Shown: positions 17,552-32,846 of the stretch, in pieces
Layout: every line of letters starts with the position of its first letter
Position numbering within the stretch: position 1 is the first letter of the stretch
From: Thalassolituus alkanivorans
GTDB taxonomy: Bacteria > Pseudomonadota > Gammaproteobacteria > Pseudomonadales > Oceanobacteraceae
Length of the DNA stretch: 64,000 nucleotides
NCBI RefSeq assembly: GCF_020447205.1
Contig: NZ_JAJAEL010000007.1
Location: forward strand, 48,363 to 112,362
Reading direction: 5' to 3'
Made by a program: the position numbers and the translations under genes
Notes under the pieces: model-generated
Told to the model about the DNA's origin: nothing
The model's database searches: none
What the model saw: only the letters and a program-made list of their open reading frames with translations

Positions 17552-17583
17552 CACTAAGTCCAAGCATAGTGCATATTTTTGAC

Positions 17584-17607
17584 TCTGCCGCTTCAGCAAG
17601 CGGCAGA
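17584..17607 (-). terminator. Hairpin without U-tract after cysG
   Basis: A perfect 10-bp stem TCTGCCGCTT, loop CAGC, AAGCGGCAGA lies 24 bp beyond the leftward cysG stop. The following minus-strand sequence is A-rich rather than U-rich, so it may be a 3'-end stabiliser or a weak terminator. Confidence 0.5.
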
Positions 17608-17630
17608 CTAACGTCAGAAAAGGTCGGTTT

Positions 17631-20278
<2,648 letters not shown>

Positions 20279-20653
20279 TTATACCAAGGATTTAGATAAC
20301 CACATGCCTGCGGCAGTCGCCAGCAGACAGCCTGTAACACTGAAGCCGACATAGCTGGCCATCGCCAGCCAACGCTCCTGCTGCAGCAGTGCAATACTTT
20401 CTAATGAAAACGTAGAGAAGGTGGTAAAAGCACCGAGGAAGCCGATCATCGCCAGTTGCTTGTGATGATCACCGCCCCACTGGTGTTCTACCAGCCAAAT
20501 ATAGGCCATACCGATGGCGAAGGAGCCTAGCAGGTTCACTGTTAAGGTGCCATAGGGAAAGGGCTTGTCGGCCCAGCGGAAAACGGCCGTTGCCAGCAGA
20601 TAACGGGAAATGGCGCCGAGCGCACCCCCGATGCCGATCCACAGATACGTCAT
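20279..20653 (-). CDS. crcB: Fluoride channel CrcB/Fluc
   Basis: 124 aa with four membrane helices. Dual-topology dimers export fluoride. The hallmarks GGALGAISRYLL and FLGAFTTFSTFSLES (Phe-box and Na+-site region) are present. The ATG overlaps the rarA stop (ATGA). No fluoride riboswitch is visible, as expected for a gene buried in an operon. Confidence 0.96.
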   Translation of the reverse strand: MTYLWIGIGGALGAISRYLLATAVFRWADKPFPYGTLTVNLLGSFAIGMAYIWLVEHQWGGDHHKQLAMIGFLGAFTTFSTFSLESIALLQQERWLAMASYVGFSVTGCLLATAAGMWLSKSLV

Positions 20654-21990
20654 TCACCCTCTCCTGCGTCACTCAGTGGGTAACGCTGTTGTGTGGACTG
20701 CTGATTCAGCTGCTGAAGATGCTCCAGTTTCTGCCGTATCTTACTTTCCAGCCCACGGTTTACCGGCTCGTACAGCTGAGTATCTTTCAGTTCCGGCGGA
20801 AAATAATTTTCACCGGCGGCAAAGGCATCCGGCTCGTCATGGGCATAGCGGTATTCCGCACCGTAATCGAGCTGCTTCATTAATTTGGTTGGCGCATTGC
20901 GTAAATGCAGAGGCACTTCGTAGCTTGGCTGCGAAGCGATCATCGCCCGCACTTTGTTAAAAGCCTTATAGACCGCATTACTTTTCGGGGCGCAGGCCAG
21001 ATAAGTAACAGCCTGCGCAATGGCCAGCTCACCTTCCGGCGACCCCAGCCGCTCCTGCACATCCCAGGCATTCACACACAGCGTCAGGGCACGCGGATCG
21101 GCATTGCCAATATCTTCGCTGGCCATACGCACGACCCGGCGGGCGATATACAAAGGATCGCAACCACCATCGAGCATGCGTGCAAACCAATAAAGGGCTG
21201 CATCCGGGTCCGAGCCGCGCACCGATTTATGCAGCGCTGAAATCTGATCGTAAAAAGCCTCACCGCCTTTATCAAAGCGACGCGCCTGATTACCCAGCAA
21301 TTCTTTAACAACCGCCACACTGAGTTCATCATCTTCACCGCTGAGCTGCAGCGCGAATTCGAGCATATTCAAAGCACGCCGTGCATCGCCATCGGCGACA
21401 TCGGCGATCATTTGCAACGCTTCTGCACTGGCTCGCGGCGCAGGATCAAGCTGCGCAATCCCCTGCTGCAAAATCTGCTGCAACTGCTCCGCACTCAGGC
21501 TTTTTAAAACATAAACCTGAGCACGGGACAGCAAGGCATTATTTAATTCAAAGGAAGGGTTTTCGGTTGTCGCGCCAACGAAGATAAAGGTGCCGTCTTC
21601 CACATAGGGTAAAAAGGCATCCTGCTGGGATTTATTAAAGCGGTGTACTTCGTCAATAAACAACACCGTTTTACGACCCGTTGCACGGTATTGCTGCGCG
21701 CGCTGCACTGCCTCACGGATTTCTTTAACCCCGGACATTACCGCACTGAGGGCCAGAAAAGCCGCATCAACGTATTGTGCAATCAGGCGTGCGAGAGTGG
21801 TTTTACCTACGCCCGGCGGGCCCCAGAAAATAACCGAATGCAGCTGCCCGGCATCCAGTGATTTACGCAATGGCGTGCCCGGCCCGATAACATGTTCCTG
21901 GCCGATATAATGTTCCAGCCGCTGCGGACGAAGCCTTGAGGCTAAAGGTTCGTATGCGGGCGTATGGTTACCGAAAAGATCAGATGCCAT
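20650..21990 (-). CDS. rarA: Replication-associated recombination AAA ATPase RarA
   Basis: 446 aa clamp-loader-like ATPase acting at stalled forks with SSB and RecA. Walker A WGPPGVGKTTLARLIA, Walker B VLFIDEVHRFNKSQQDAFLP, sensor ATTENPSFELNNALLSR, and the C-terminal tetramerisation domain are visible. Conserved order lolA-rarA-(crcB)-serS. Its ATG lies inside the lolA 3' end (11-bp overlap). Confidence 0.97.
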   Translation of the reverse strand: MASDLFGNHTPAYEPLASRLRPQRLEHYIGQEHVIGPGTPLRKSLDAGQLHSVIFWGPPGVGKTTLARLIAQYVDAAFLALSAVMSGVKEIREAVQRAQQYRATGRKTVLFIDEVHRFNKSQQDAFLPYVEDGTFIFVGATTENPSFELNNALLSRAQVYVLKSLSAEQLQQILQQGIAQLDPAPRASAEALQMIADVADGDARRALNMLEFALQLSGEDDELSVAVVKELLGNQARRFDKGGEAFYDQISALHKSVRGSDPDAALYWFARMLDGGCDPLYIARRVVRMASEDIGNADPRALTLCVNAWDVQERLGSPEGELAIAQAVTYLACAPKSNAVYKAFNKVRAMIASQPSYEVPLHLRNAPTKLMKQLDYGAEYRYAHDEPDAFAAGENYFPPELKDTQLYEPVNRGLESKIRQKLEHLQQLNQQSTQQRYPLSDAGEGE

Positions 21991-22666
21991 GGCGTCCGTC
22001 GATTACGTCCACACCTTCAGGTACATCAAATATAAAAGCGGAAGGATCTACGGCGGTGTTTACATTGGCGGCTGAAAATGAAATTTCCGTCACCTGACCG
22101 GCCGCATCGTAAATCATCATGCGCTTAAGGTTTTTGCCCTGATAATGAAATTCCAGCGACTCAAACAACTGGCTCGGATCTTTGGGTACCAGCTGGAAAA
22201 TAATTTCGTTGCTGGCCACTTCTTTAGCAACAACAAAACTTTTTTCAACATCGGCAGTACTGCCGCTCAGCAGCAAAGCCGGAGTTTCCTGAACACGCTG
22301 ATCCATGTCGCGAATAGTTACCTGCTCCAGATCCATATCGTAAATCCAGATCAGCTTGCCATCAGAAACAACCAGCTGCTCAAAAGGTGCATCTGTCTGC
22401 CAGCGCATTTTTCCGGGCTTGGCGACGGTCAGACTGCCACTCATCTGTTGCAGAATGCGTCCGGATGTATCGCGGGTGGTCTGCACAAAAGAGGATTCAA
22501 GACTCTGCAGCTGTTTCAGGCGCAGTAAAAAATCCGCTAAGGCGTCGCCGGATGATTGCGCACCGGAAGGCAGGCTGAAAGTTAAAGCACCCATAAAAAT
22601 CAGCAAATATTTGCGGAAGAATTCAGATAAAAACACGTCGGTTACCACTTGTTTAGCGTACGTCAA
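21980..22666 (-). CDS. lolA: Outer-membrane lipoprotein carrier protein LolA (TTG start likely)
   Basis: Periplasmic chaperone that takes lipoproteins from LolCDE to LolB. 228 aa from the TTG at 22666, which has GAGCGGA at normal spacing; GTG codons further in are alternatives. The signal sequence has a long N-region and a hydrophobic core KYLLIFMGALTFSLPSGAQS. Mature part shows the family pattern (FVQTTRDTSGRILQQMSGSL, PGKMRWQTDAPFEQLVVSDGKLIWIYD). It starts 12 bp after the ftsK stop. Confidence 0.95.
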   Translation of the reverse strand: MTYAKQVVTDVFLSEFFRKYLLIFMGALTFSLPSGAQSSGDALADFLLRLKQLQSLESSFVQTTRDTSGRILQQMSGSLTVAKPGKMRWQTDAPFEQLVVSDGKLIWIYDMDLEQVTIRDMDQRVQETPALLLSGSTADVEKSFVVAKEVASNEIIFQLVPKDPSQLFESLEFHYQGKNLKRMMIYDAAGQVTEISFSAANVNTAVDPSAFIFDVPEGVDVIDGRHGI

Positions 22667-22678
22667 AATAAAATCCGC

Positions 22679-25321
22679 TCAGTAATTCGGCGGCGCACCC
22701 GCCAGCACTTCACGTGAGCCATTATGTGCCGGCGATGATACAACACCGGCCGCCTCCATTGTTTCTACAAGGCGTGCGGCGCGATTATAGCCGATGCGCA
22801 GTTTGCGCTGCACAGAGGAAATAGAGCATTTGCCACTTTCGGTGACAAAGGCGACCGCCTGATCATACAGATCGTCTTTTTCATCACCGCCTTCCAGTGA
22901 GAAAGCTCCGCCGCCATCTTCGTCGCTGCTGGTGATTTCCTCAATATAATTGGGTTCGCCACGCAGCTTCCACTCGGCCACCACACGGTGAACCTCATCA
23001 TCGTCAACGAAGGCGCCATGCACACGCTCAGGCAATGCATTTCCCGGTGGCATATACAGCATGTCACCGTGTCCGAGCAGTTGCTCCGCCCCGCCCTGAT
23101 CAAGAATGGTGCGAGAATCGATTTTGGATGACACCTGGAACGCAATCCGGGTCGGCACGTTGGCTTTAATTAAGCCGGTAATAACATCCACCGACGGACG
23201 CTGAGTCGCCAGAATCATATGAATACCAGCGGCACGGGCTTTTTGCGCGATACGGGCAATCAGCTCTTCCACCTTTTTACCCACCATCATCATCATGTCG
23301 GCAAATTCGTCGATCACAATAACGATATAAGGCAGAGGCTCCAGCGCTGGCGGTGTCGTTTCAAAAGATTTATCGATCTGCCATAAAGGGTCTGTCAGCG
23401 GCTGTCCGGCTTCGATAGCATCACGGACCTTCTTGTTGTAGCCGGCGAGGTTACGCACACCCATCGCGGCCATCAGCATATAGCGCCGTTCCATTTCGGC
23501 AACCGACCAGCGCAGACCGTTGGCCGCTTCTTTCATATCGGTAATGACCGGCGTCAGCAGGTGCGGAATTCCTTCATATACCGACAATTCCAGCATTTTC
23601 GGGTCAACCAGAATCAGGCGCAGCTCATCCGGTGTCGATTTAAACAGCAGGCTAAGCAGCATGGCGTTCACCCCAACCGATTTACCGGAACCAGTTGTAC
23701 CGGCAACCAGCAGGTGAGGCATTTTTGCCAGATCTGTAATGATCGGATTGCCGCCAATATCGTGTCCGAGGGCAAGCGTCAGCGGCGATTTTGAGCGGTC
23801 ATATTCTTCTGATGACAAAACTTCAGACAGTGATACCACGGCGCGATCTTCGTTGGGCACTTCAATCCCCATGACCGACTTGCCGGGAATTACCTCAACC
23901 ACACGCACACTGATCATCGCCATCGAGCGAGCCAGATCGCGGGCCAGATTCGAAATCTTGCTGGCCTTTACGCCGGGTGCCGGCTGAATTTCAAAGCGGG
24001 TAATCACCGGGCCCGGAGCCACAGCAGTCACTTCGATTTTTACGCCGAAGTCCGCCAGTTTCTGCACCAGAAGTTTCGACATTTCCTGCAGACGCTCGGG
24101 CGAGAAGCCGCTTTTCTGATCATTACGCGGGGGATCAAGTAACGCGATGGAGGGCAACGGCTGATCGCTCTTAAACAATGTTCCCTGTAATTCACGCTGA
24201 GCACGCTCGCTGGTGCGGTTTTCTTTGCGCGCCAGAGGCTCAATAGGAATTACAGCCTCCGCAGGCTCGGCATTTACCGTTTTGGTTTTTACCGGCGTAT
24301 CTTCCCATGGAGGGATTTCTGATGTGTCAGCCGCTGGCTCCGGCGTGACGGCCGGAGTGGTTTTTTCCTGGCGTGGCGGCAGATCAGTTACTGCAAGGTT
24401 ATCACTGGCCGCGACCTGATCATCGCTGCTGCTGAAAACATCCAGATCGCCAAGCCATGGTTCGACGTCATCGTCTGCAGCGGCTGTAGCAGCATCCATT
24501 CGGCTGAAGAAACGATCGAAACCTGCGATCTCATCACCTGGTTTATTGGTGCTTACGGATGTTGCTTTGTCCTTTTTACCTGCGGGAGCTTTGACAGGCT
24601 CCGCCTCAGCCTGCTCAGCAGAGCTCTCATAATCATCTGTGTCGTTATAATCACCGGTTACCGCAACTGCATCTGAGCTGACATGCCGTGCACTCTGGCG
24701 ACGGGCGATACTGCGTTCACGCAATTCCAGCAACCATCCGCCCAGGCGGTCGAACAATTGCAGCCAGGAAAATTCAAGAAACAGCATCAGCCCCAGAGCC
24801 AGTAATGCGGTAAAAATAATGGCTGAGCCAACGAAGCTGAACAGCGGCAGAAAACCACCCACAATCACCTTGCCAACGATACCACCGGAGCCAACAGGCA
24901 AACCCTCGCCATGCCAGATACTCATCTCAGCCAGCGCACACAGCATGCTGACAGAGAGCACCATGCCGAGTGTGCGCAACAACCAGATGCGACCGCCGGG
25001 TCGCGGAGCTTTGCGGAACAGCAACCACAGTTTGGCCATGACCAGCAGAGGCAGAGCGAAAGCCAGGTAACCCAGGCCATGAAAAAGAAGGTCGGCAATG
25101 ACCGCACCAATACGGCCAACCGAATTATGAGTTGCCCCCTCTCCCGCCGCGGACCAGGCCAGATCGGAGGGGGTATACGAAAACAGAGCGAGCAGGAGCA
25201 GCAGGCTGACCAGCGTCAGCAGCAAAAAAATAACATCATGGCGCCGCTGCCAGCTGCCGGCAGAAGCAGAATCCGGTGTTGTTGCTGGCTGAAAACCTGC
25301 TTCAGACGTATCCTTTGGCAA
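22679..25321 (-). CDS. ftsK: DNA translocase FtsK
   Basis: Couples septation to chromosome segregation: a septal membrane anchor plus a hexameric motor that brings dif sites together and activates XerCD. 880 aa. Four to five N-terminal helices ([20 protein letters not shown] onward), a Pro/Glu-rich linker of about 200 residues, the motor with Walker [15 protein letters not shown] near residue 540 and Walker [13 protein letters not shown], then the gamma winged helix ([22 protein letters not shown]) that reads KOPS. It is divergent from aat with a 52-bp gap. Confidence 0.97.
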   Translation of the reverse strand: MPKDTSEAGFQPATTPDSASAGSWQRRHDVIFLLLTLVSLLLLLALFSYTPSDLAWSAAGEGATHNSVGRIGAVIADLLFHGLGYLAFALPLLVMAKLWLLFRKAPRPGGRIWLLRTLGMVLSVSMLCALAEMSIWHGEGLPVGSGGIVGKVIVGGFLPLFSFVGSAIIFTALLALGLMLFLEFSWLQLFDRLGGWLLELRERSIARRQSARHVSSDAVAVTGDYNDTDDYESSAEQAEAEPVKAPAGKKDKATSVSTNKPGDEIAGFDRFFSRMDAATAAADDDVEPWLGDLDVFSSSDDQVAASDNLAVTDLPPRQEKTTPAVTPEPAADTSEIPPWEDTPVKTKTVNAEPAEAVIPIEPLARKENRTSERAQRELQGTLFKSDQPLPSIALLDPPRNDQKSGFSPERLQEMSKLLVQKLADFGVKIEVTAVAPGPVITRFEIQPAPGVKASKISNLARDLARSMAMISVRVVEVIPGKSVMGIEVPNEDRAVVSLSEVLSSEEYDRSKSPLTLALGHDIGGNPIITDLAKMPHLLVAGTTGSGKSVGVNAMLLSLLFKSTPDELRLILVDPKMLELSVYEGIPHLLTPVITDMKEAANGLRWSVAEMERRYMLMAAMGVRNLAGYNKKVRDAIEAGQPLTDPLWQIDKSFETTPPALEPLPYIVIVIDEFADMMMMVGKKVEELIARIAQKARAAGIHMILATQRPSVDVITGLIKANVPTRIAFQVSSKIDSRTILDQGGAEQLLGHGDMLYMPPGNALPERVHGAFVDDDEVHRVVAEWKLRGEPNYIEEITSSDEDGGGAFSLEGGDEKDDLYDQAVAFVTESGKCSISSVQRKLRIGYNRAARLVETMEAAGVVSSPAHNGSREVLAGAPPNY

Positions 25322-25373
25322 AATACCCTTCCCGTTACCCTTATTCAGAGGCGAAGTTTACCACGGGTTTATC

Positions 25374-26069
25374 ATGATTGATTGGCTAGATGAAGTCCTT
25401 CCGCCGGTATTTCCGGCTACGTCAAAAGCCCTGAACGAACCCAACGGCCTGCTCGCAGCCGGAGGCCGGGTAAGTCCGCTATGGGCGGACAGCGCCTACC
25501 GTAAAGGGATCTTTCCCTGGAATGATCCGGGGGAAGCACGGCTATGGTGGAGCCCAGCCCCACGCGCGGTCATTACCGCCGAAAGTTTTCATCTGCCGCG
25601 TACGGTGCGCAAACTGTTGCGCCGCGAGCAACTCAGTATCAGCTGCAACCTGGCTTTTGACAGCGTTATTCAGTCCTGCGCACAGCCACGTGACTATGAA
25701 AGCGGCACCTGGATCTGCGATGAAATCATCGACTGCTACAGCAGATTGCAGCGGGCCGGGCGGGCGTTCAGCGTGGAATGCTGGGACACAGACGGATACC
25801 TATGTGGCGGCTTTTATGGTCTGACCATCGGCAGCGCCGTATTCGGAGAATCGATGTTCTCGAGACGCAGCAACGCATCAAAACTGGCTTTCGCCACTGC
25901 AGCGCCGATATTGTTTGCCTCCGGAGTAACGCTGATTGACTGTCAGATGAAAACCGATCATCTGGGGCAATTTGGCCTTATTGAACTTGAGCGCAAAGCT
26001 TTTGAAGGCATATTACAGAAAGCAACAGAGCAGCCACTGCAACTGATGCTGCCAGGGTGGCTGGCATGA
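25374..26069 (+). CDS. aat: Leucyl/phenylalanyl-tRNA-protein transferase
   Basis: Adds Leu or Phe to proteins with N-terminal Lys/Arg, creating N-degrons for ClpS-ClpAP. 231 aa. Family features: FPPV-like LPPVFPATSKALNEPNGLLAAGG, YRKGIFPWNDPGEARLWWSP, GGFYGLTIGSAVFGESMFSR and NASKLAF. It overlaps bpt by 4 bp. Confidence 0.97.
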   Translation: MIDWLDEVLPPVFPATSKALNEPNGLLAAGGRVSPLWADSAYRKGIFPWNDPGEARLWWSPAPRAVITAESFHLPRTVRKLLRREQLSISCNLAFDSVIQSCAQPRDYESGTWICDEIIDCYSRLQRAGRAFSVECWDTDGYLCGGFYGLTIGSAVFGESMFSRRSNASKLAFATAAPILFASGVTLIDCQMKTDHLGQFGLIELERKAFEGILQKATEQPLQLMLPGWLA

Positions 26070-26770
26070 AAAAAATCATGTTATTCCAACCACCGGAGAC
26101 CCACAGCTGCAGTTATCTTGAAGATCAGCAGTCGCGGAGTTTATATGTTGACCCTCGCGCCGAACTCGACCAGGAAACCCTGACACTGCTCAGCCTTAAC
26201 GGTTTCCGCCGCAGTGGCCGCCTGGTATACCGCCCTGACTGCCCGGCCTGTTCGGCTTGCATTTCCGTACGCCTGCGGGTTAAAGACTTTCAGCCCTCCC
26301 GCAGTCAGCGGCGCATTCTTAATAAAAATACCGACCTGCAGCTGCGCATCGAAAAACCCAGCGACAGCGATGAAATATACAATCTGTTTGAACAGTACAT
26401 TAATGCTCAGCACGCCGATGGTGATATGTATCCACCCAGTCGCCGACAATTCACGGATTTTCTGGTCAGCGACTTCGGCACAACAGACCTTCTGACAGCG
26501 CGCCTGGGAGGAAAGCTGGTTGCTTGCATGGTTTTTGATCATTTGCAGGATGGGTTGTCAGCGGTTTATTGCTTCTACAGCGATGAATTGCCACAACGCT
26601 CCCTTGGCACCCTGATGATTCTCAGGCTAACCCAGCTCTGCCAACCTCTCGGGCTGTCTTTCAACTATCTGGGCTATCTGGTTAATGGCAGTAGAAAGAT
26701 GAACTATAAGCGACAGTTTGTGCCATTAGAGGCTTACCGCGCAGGCCAATGGTCCCTCCTCAACAGCTGA
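26066..26770 (+). CDS. bpt: Aspartate/glutamate leucyltransferase
   Basis: Transfers Leu to N-terminal Asp/Glu, a second branch of the N-degron pathway. About 234 aa. The N-terminal ATE cysteine motif (THSCSYLEDQQSRSLY; CPACSACISVRLRV) and the C-terminal YCFYSDELPQRSLGTLMI...LGYLVNGSRKMNYKRQFVPLE are conserved. A GTG at 26057 opens the frame earlier, but the ATG at 26066 overlaps the aat stop as ATGA and is preferred. Confidence 0.95.
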   Translation: MKKIMLFQPPETHSCSYLEDQQSRSLYVDPRAELDQETLTLLSLNGFRRSGRLVYRPDCPACSACISVRLRVKDFQPSRSQRRILNKNTDLQLRIEKPSDSDEIYNLFEQYINAQHADGDMYPPSRRQFTDFLVSDFGTTDLLTARLGGKLVACMVFDHLQDGLSAVYCFYSDELPQRSLGTLMILRLTQLCQPLGLSFNYLGYLVNGSRKMNYKRQFVPLEAYRAGQWSLLNS

Positions 26771-26806
26771 TTCCCACCATCCGAAACGCAACAAACGGAT
26801 AGCGCT

Positions 26807-26835
26807 TTGCTTATTGTTGAAATTTAAGGCAGAAT
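26807..26835 (+). promoter_or_regulatory. Promoter of infA
   Basis: TTGCTT, 17-bp spacer, CAGAAT, then a GC-rich discriminator (GCGCCCGC). The predicted start is about 28 nt before the infA ATG. Confidence 0.55.
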
Positions 26836-26870
26836 GCGCCCGCGTTGTGCAAGGTCTAAACAGGTGACGA

Positions 26871-27089
26871 ATGGCAAAAGATGATCACATTGAAATGGAA
26901 GGTGAAGTAATCGACACGCTTCCAAATACGATGTTCCGGGTAAAGCTGGAGAACGGGCACGTTGTGACTGCTCATATTTCAGGAAAAATGCGTAAGAACT
27001 ACATCCGCATTCTGACCGGCGACAAGGTGAAAGTTGAATTAACACCTTACGACTTAAGCAAAGGTCGTATCACCTACCGGGCACGCTGA
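26871..27089 (+). CDS. infA: Translation initiation factor IF-1
   Basis: 72 aa OB-fold protein binding the 30S A site. Nearly canonical sequence ([56 protein letters not shown]). It follows the aat-bpt pair with its own promoter and converges on clpA. Confidence 0.98.
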   Translation: MAKDDHIEMEGEVIDTLPNTMFRVKLENGHVVTAHISGKMRKNYIRILTGDKVKVELTPYDLSKGRITYRAR

Positions 27090-27110
27090 TGCCAACATGC
27101 CCGGCAGGTG
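27071..27110. terminator. Hairpin spanning the infA stop, convergent with clpA
   Basis: 13-bp arms with one mismatch (CACCTACCGGGCA at 27071-27083 and TGCCCGGCAGGTG at 27098-27110) flank the infA stop codon. There is no U-tract. It lies in the 29-bp gap between convergent infA and clpA. Confidence 0.5.
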
Positions 27111-27117
27111 ACAGCAA

Positions 27118-29376
27118 TCAGGCTGGCACCTCCTCGGGCACTGTCAGAACCAACTCTCCATCCTCGACTGCAATATCCACTTCCCCGCCCTGAGCAAGCT
27201 CGCCGAACAGAATCTTCTCGGCCAATGGCTTTTTCACTTTATCCTGAACCAGACGACTCATTGGGCGAGCTCCCATGCGCTCATCATAGCCGTGCTCAGC
27301 CAGCCACTGGCGCGCATCGTCATCGACATTCAGCAGCACGCGTTTGTCATCCAGCTGCCCCTGCAGTTCTGCCAAAAACTTATCGACAACGTGCAGGATG
27401 GTATCGCGCGATAATGGCGAGAACTGAATAATACTGTCGATCCGGTTGCGGAACTCAGGCGTAAAGGTTTTCTTCAGCGCCTCCATACCATCCGTACTGT
27501 GATCCTGGAAGGTAAAGCCAATACTCGAGCGGCTCATCTGCTCCGCCCCGGCATTGGTTGTCATGATCAGAATCACGTTACGGAAATCGGTTTTGCGACC
27601 ATTGTTATCCGTCAGCGTGCCGTGATCCATCACCTGCAGAAGAATATTGAACACTTCCGGGTGGGCCTTCTCAATTTCGTCCAATAACAATACGCAGTGT
27701 GGATTCTTATTAATTGCCTCGGTAAGCAGACCACCCTGGTCATAACCTACATAGCCCGGAGGCGCACCGATCAGACGGGAAACAGTATGCCGTTCCATGT
27801 ATTCCGACATATCAAAGCGGATTAATTCCATTCCCATAACATTCGCCAGCTGTCGCGACACCTCGGTTTTACCAACACCGGTAGGCCCGGCAAACAGGAA
27901 TGAGCCAATGGGTTTTTGCGGAGAATTAAGTCCGGCACGCGACATTTTAATCGCTGTCGATAACGTCTGGATCGCCTCATCCTGACCAAACACCACCATG
28001 GATAATTTATCTTCCAGCTTAAACAGAAGTTCTTTATCCGAAGCCGATACGGTTTTTGGCGGAATACGGGCAATCGCCGCAACGACCTGTTCAACCTCAG
28101 TCACGCCGATCACTTTCTTGCGTTTGTTCGCTGGCAACAGATGTTGCAGCGCACCGACTTCATCAATTACGTCAATCGCTTTATCCGGCAGATTACGGTC
28201 TGTGATATAGCGCTCCGCCAACTCAGCCGCCGCTTTTAACGCCTTATCGGTGTAGCGAATATTGTGATGCTCCTCAAAACGGGACTTCAGCCCCTTAAGA
28301 ATTTTATAAGTATCTTCAACCGATGGCTGAGCTACATCGATTTTCTGGAAGCGACGGGTCAGCGCGCTGTCTTTTTCAAAAATTCCGCGGAATTCGGTAA
28401 AGGTTGTAGAGCCAATGCAGCGTATTTCACCGGAACTCAGCAGAGGTTTTAATAAATTACTGGCATCCATAACGCCACCGGATGCAGCACCGGCACCGAT
28501 GATGGTATGAATTTCATCAATAAATAAAATTCCATGCGGTTGTTTTTTCAGTTCGGCAAGCAAGGCTTTAAAACGTTTTTCAAAGTCGCCGCGATATTTT
28601 GTTCCGGCAAGAAGCGCGCCCATATCCAGACTGTAAACAACGGCATCCTCAATAACCTCAGGCACATCGTGATCAACAATGCGCTTGGCCAGACCTTCAA
28701 CAATGGCGGTTTTACCAACACCGGAGTCGCCAACTAACAGTGGATTATTTTTGCGCCGGCGGGCCAGTGTCTGCACCAGACGACTGACCTCGTAATCACG
28801 ACCAATCAGCGGATCAATCTTACCTTCCCGCGCCAAACGGTTCAGGTTGGTTGCATAACCTTCCAGCGCACTTTTACTGCTGTTCTCAGCTTCCTCTTCC
28901 GACCCTTCGGACAGGTGGTCAGAAGACTCATCCGGGCCGGATACTTTAGAAATTCCATGAGAGATGTAATTCACCACATCAATACGGGCGATATTCTGTT
29001 GTTTCAGGAAGTAAACGGCCTGACTTTCCTGTTCAGAGAAAATAGCAACCAGAACATTTGCCCCGGTAACTTCAGACTTTCCGGACGACTGAACATGAAA
29101 TACGGCCCGTTGCAGTACGCGCTGAAATCCCAGCGTTGGCTGGGTTTCCCGCTCACCATCATGCTCAGGAATCAGTGGTGTAGTGGAGTCAACAAACTCC
29201 TGCAGTTCTTTGCGCAGCTTGGTGATGTCTGCGCCACAGGCCTCCAGCACAGACGCTGCCGCCTCATTATCCAGCAAGGCCAGAAGCAGGTGTTCTACCG
29301 TCATAAATTCATGACGTTTCGAGCGAGCATCCTTAAATGCATCATTCAGTGTTTGCTCTAACTCTCGGTTCAGCAT
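27118..29376 (-). CDS. clpA: ATP-dependent Clp protease ATP-binding subunit ClpA
   Basis: AAA+ unfoldase feeding ClpP. 752 aa: an N-domain ([26 protein letters not shown]) that binds ClpS, then D1 with [15 protein letters not shown] and D2 with [15 protein letters not shown], and the ClpP-docking loop region in D2. ClpA type (no ClpB middle domain). It follows clpS by about 14 bp in the same leftward operon. Confidence 0.98.
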   Translation of the reverse strand: MLNRELEQTLNDAFKDARSKRHEFMTVEHLLLALLDNEAAASVLEACGADITKLRKELQEFVDSTTPLIPEHDGERETQPTLGFQRVLQRAVFHVQSSGKSEVTGANVLVAIFSEQESQAVYFLKQQNIARIDVVNYISHGISKVSGPDESSDHLSEGSEEEAENSSKSALEGYATNLNRLAREGKIDPLIGRDYEVSRLVQTLARRRKNNPLLVGDSGVGKTAIVEGLAKRIVDHDVPEVIEDAVVYSLDMGALLAGTKYRGDFEKRFKALLAELKKQPHGILFIDEIHTIIGAGAASGGVMDASNLLKPLLSSGEIRCIGSTTFTEFRGIFEKDSALTRRFQKIDVAQPSVEDTYKILKGLKSRFEEHHNIRYTDKALKAAAELAERYITDRNLPDKAIDVIDEVGALQHLLPANKRKKVIGVTEVEQVVAAIARIPPKTVSASDKELLFKLEDKLSMVVFGQDEAIQTLSTAIKMSRAGLNSPQKPIGSFLFAGPTGVGKTEVSRQLANVMGMELIRFDMSEYMERHTVSRLIGAPPGYVGYDQGGLLTEAINKNPHCVLLLDEIEKAHPEVFNILLQVMDHGTLTDNNGRKTDFRNVILIMTTNAGAEQMSRSSIGFTFQDHSTDGMEALKKTFTPEFRNRIDSIIQFSPLSRDTILHVVDKFLAELQGQLDDKRVLLNVDDDARQWLAEHGYDERMGARPMSRLVQDKVKKPLAEKILFGELAQGGEVDIAVEDGELVLTVPEEVPA

Positions 29377-29390
29377 ATTGCCTCCTAACC

Positions 29391-29750
29391 TCAGTCATCT
29401 GCCGGAGAAATTTCACACATCAATGGATGCTGACAATCTCTTGCATATTGATTCACTACAGCCGCTTTAGTTTCCGCTACGTCTTTCGTATGTATTGCGC
29501 AAACTGCACTGCCTTTAGTGTGAACCGTTAACATAATCTGCGTTGCCTGCTCTGGCGTTTTACTGAAAAAACGCTGCAACACTTCAACTACGAACTCCAT
29601 GGGTGTGTAGTCATCATTCATCATAACCACACAATACATAGGGGGCTTTTTCAGAGCCGGCTTTACCGCTTCAGTTACCACCCCGCCATGATCATTGGAG
29701 TAAGGATCTTCTGCTTGTAAGTTTAGTTGAGAATCAAAGATGTGGTGCAT
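29391..29750 (-). CDS. clpS: ClpS, adaptor of ClpAP for N-degron substrates
   Basis: About 119 aa starting MHHIFDSQLNL, which aligns with Pseudomonas-type ClpS starts; an upstream in-frame extension to 29813 is less likely. The signature is MYCVVMMNDDYTPMEFVVEVLQRFF, with the acidic pair and Met of the N-degron pocket, then the VHTKGSAVCAIHTKDVAETK core and the HPLMCEI tail. It directs substrates made by Aat and Bpt, encoded on the other side of infA, to ClpA. Confidence 0.95.
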   Translation of the reverse strand: MHHIFDSQLNLQAEDPYSNDHGGVVTEAVKPALKKPPMYCVVMMNDDYTPMEFVVEVLQRFFSKTPEQATQIMLTVHTKGSAVCAIHTKDVAETKAAVVNQYARDCQHPLMCEISPADD

Positions 29751-29996
29751 AGCCTGATAGAATCGTTGCATTTTGCTGGCATGATAACCCTCTGCCCCCC
29801 ACACCTCTAGCACAGCAATGCTTCCAGGGTATTATTTGTTAAATGCGGGCGCCCCAAACAATAACAAGTGTGAATGCAAATAAAGACCACTTATGGACGC
29901 TTGACGCTCTGTTTTTGTGGGGTTAGTGTGTTATTCAGCCATGGGTAGTAAGCCAGAGCTTATTTCAGTCGTAAGGCATGCAAGGGAGGCATAATA

Positions 29997-30266
29997 ATGA
30001 AAACAGGGAAGGTAAAATGGTTCAACAACGCAAAAGGCTACGGTTTCATTCTTGCTGATGACAGCAATGAAGACCTGTTCGCCCATTACTCGACCATCCA
30101 GATGGATGGCTACCGCACACTGAAAGCTGGCCAGGCCGTTCAGTTTGACACCAAGCCCAGCGATAAAGGCACCCATGCTATTAACATCCGCGCTCTAGAG
30201 ACTGATGCAGCTTCGGCTGATAACGAAACTTCAGACGAGCATTCATTTGCTCCCGAGGGAGCCTGA
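29997..30266 (+). CDS. cspD: Cold-shock-domain protein CspD
   Basis: 89 aa. Both nucleic-acid-binding motifs are present (KGYGFIL and LFAHYSTI), with a short acidic tail (ETSDEHSF). E. coli CspD inhibits replication in stationary phase and is degraded by Lon. It is divergent from clpS, the conserved arrangement. A candidate promoter is TTGACG (29901-29906), 17 bp, TAGTGT. A good GGGAGG-type SD precedes the ATG. Confidence 0.94.
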   Translation: MKTGKVKWFNNAKGYGFILADDSNEDLFAHYSTIQMDGYRTLKAGQAVQFDTKPSDKGTHAINIRALETDAASADNETSDEHSFAPEGA

Positions 30267-30301
30267 TCTCATCAGGCTGCATGCACGACAAGACAAACGG
30301 A

Positions 30302-30335
30302 CATAAAAAAACCGCCTTTCGGCGGTTTTTTTATG
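30302..30335. terminator. Bidirectional terminator between cspD and icd
   Basis: A perfect 15-bp stem (CATAAAAAAACCGCC, loop TTTC, GGCGGTTTTTTTATG) with U-tracts in both directions separates the convergent genes. Confidence 0.92.
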
Positions 30336-30347
30336 TTGCTTAACTGA

Positions 30348-32627
<2,280 letters not shown>

Positions 32628-32689
32628 TTAACAGGCGGGTAGCTTTTGGCCACCGCATTTCCTGTACAATAAAGCCTCCGGTTCGGGAT

Positions 32690-32788
32690 CTGTCCTGCTT
32701 ATGCTGGGACAGTCAACCGCATCGGTGCCGGGGATTAGTTCCGGCGACTCATAGAGTCCGGGGCGGTAATTTGTAGTTTTTCTACAAA
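32690..32788 (+). other. Run of four inverted repeats in the rluE leader
   Basis: Between a TACAAT-like -10 at 32665 and the rluE ATG lie four adjacent hairpins: CTGTCC/GGACAG (32690-32712), GCCGG/CCGGC (32727-32745), GACTC/GAGTC (32746-32758) and TTTGTAG/CTACAAA (32770-32788). This would make a structured leader of about 170 nt. No known riboswitch class is recognised. Confidence 0.4.
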
Positions 32789-32846
32789 AAATGCAAGCTA
32801 GACGAAAGAATAAGTAGTTTTCTTACAGAACCAACCAGACAAAGCC

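Noticed and set aside
20654-20720. Fluoride riboswitch before crcB
   Set aside because: crcB starts inside the rarA stop codon, and no crcB-motif pseudoknot can be found in the coding sequence.
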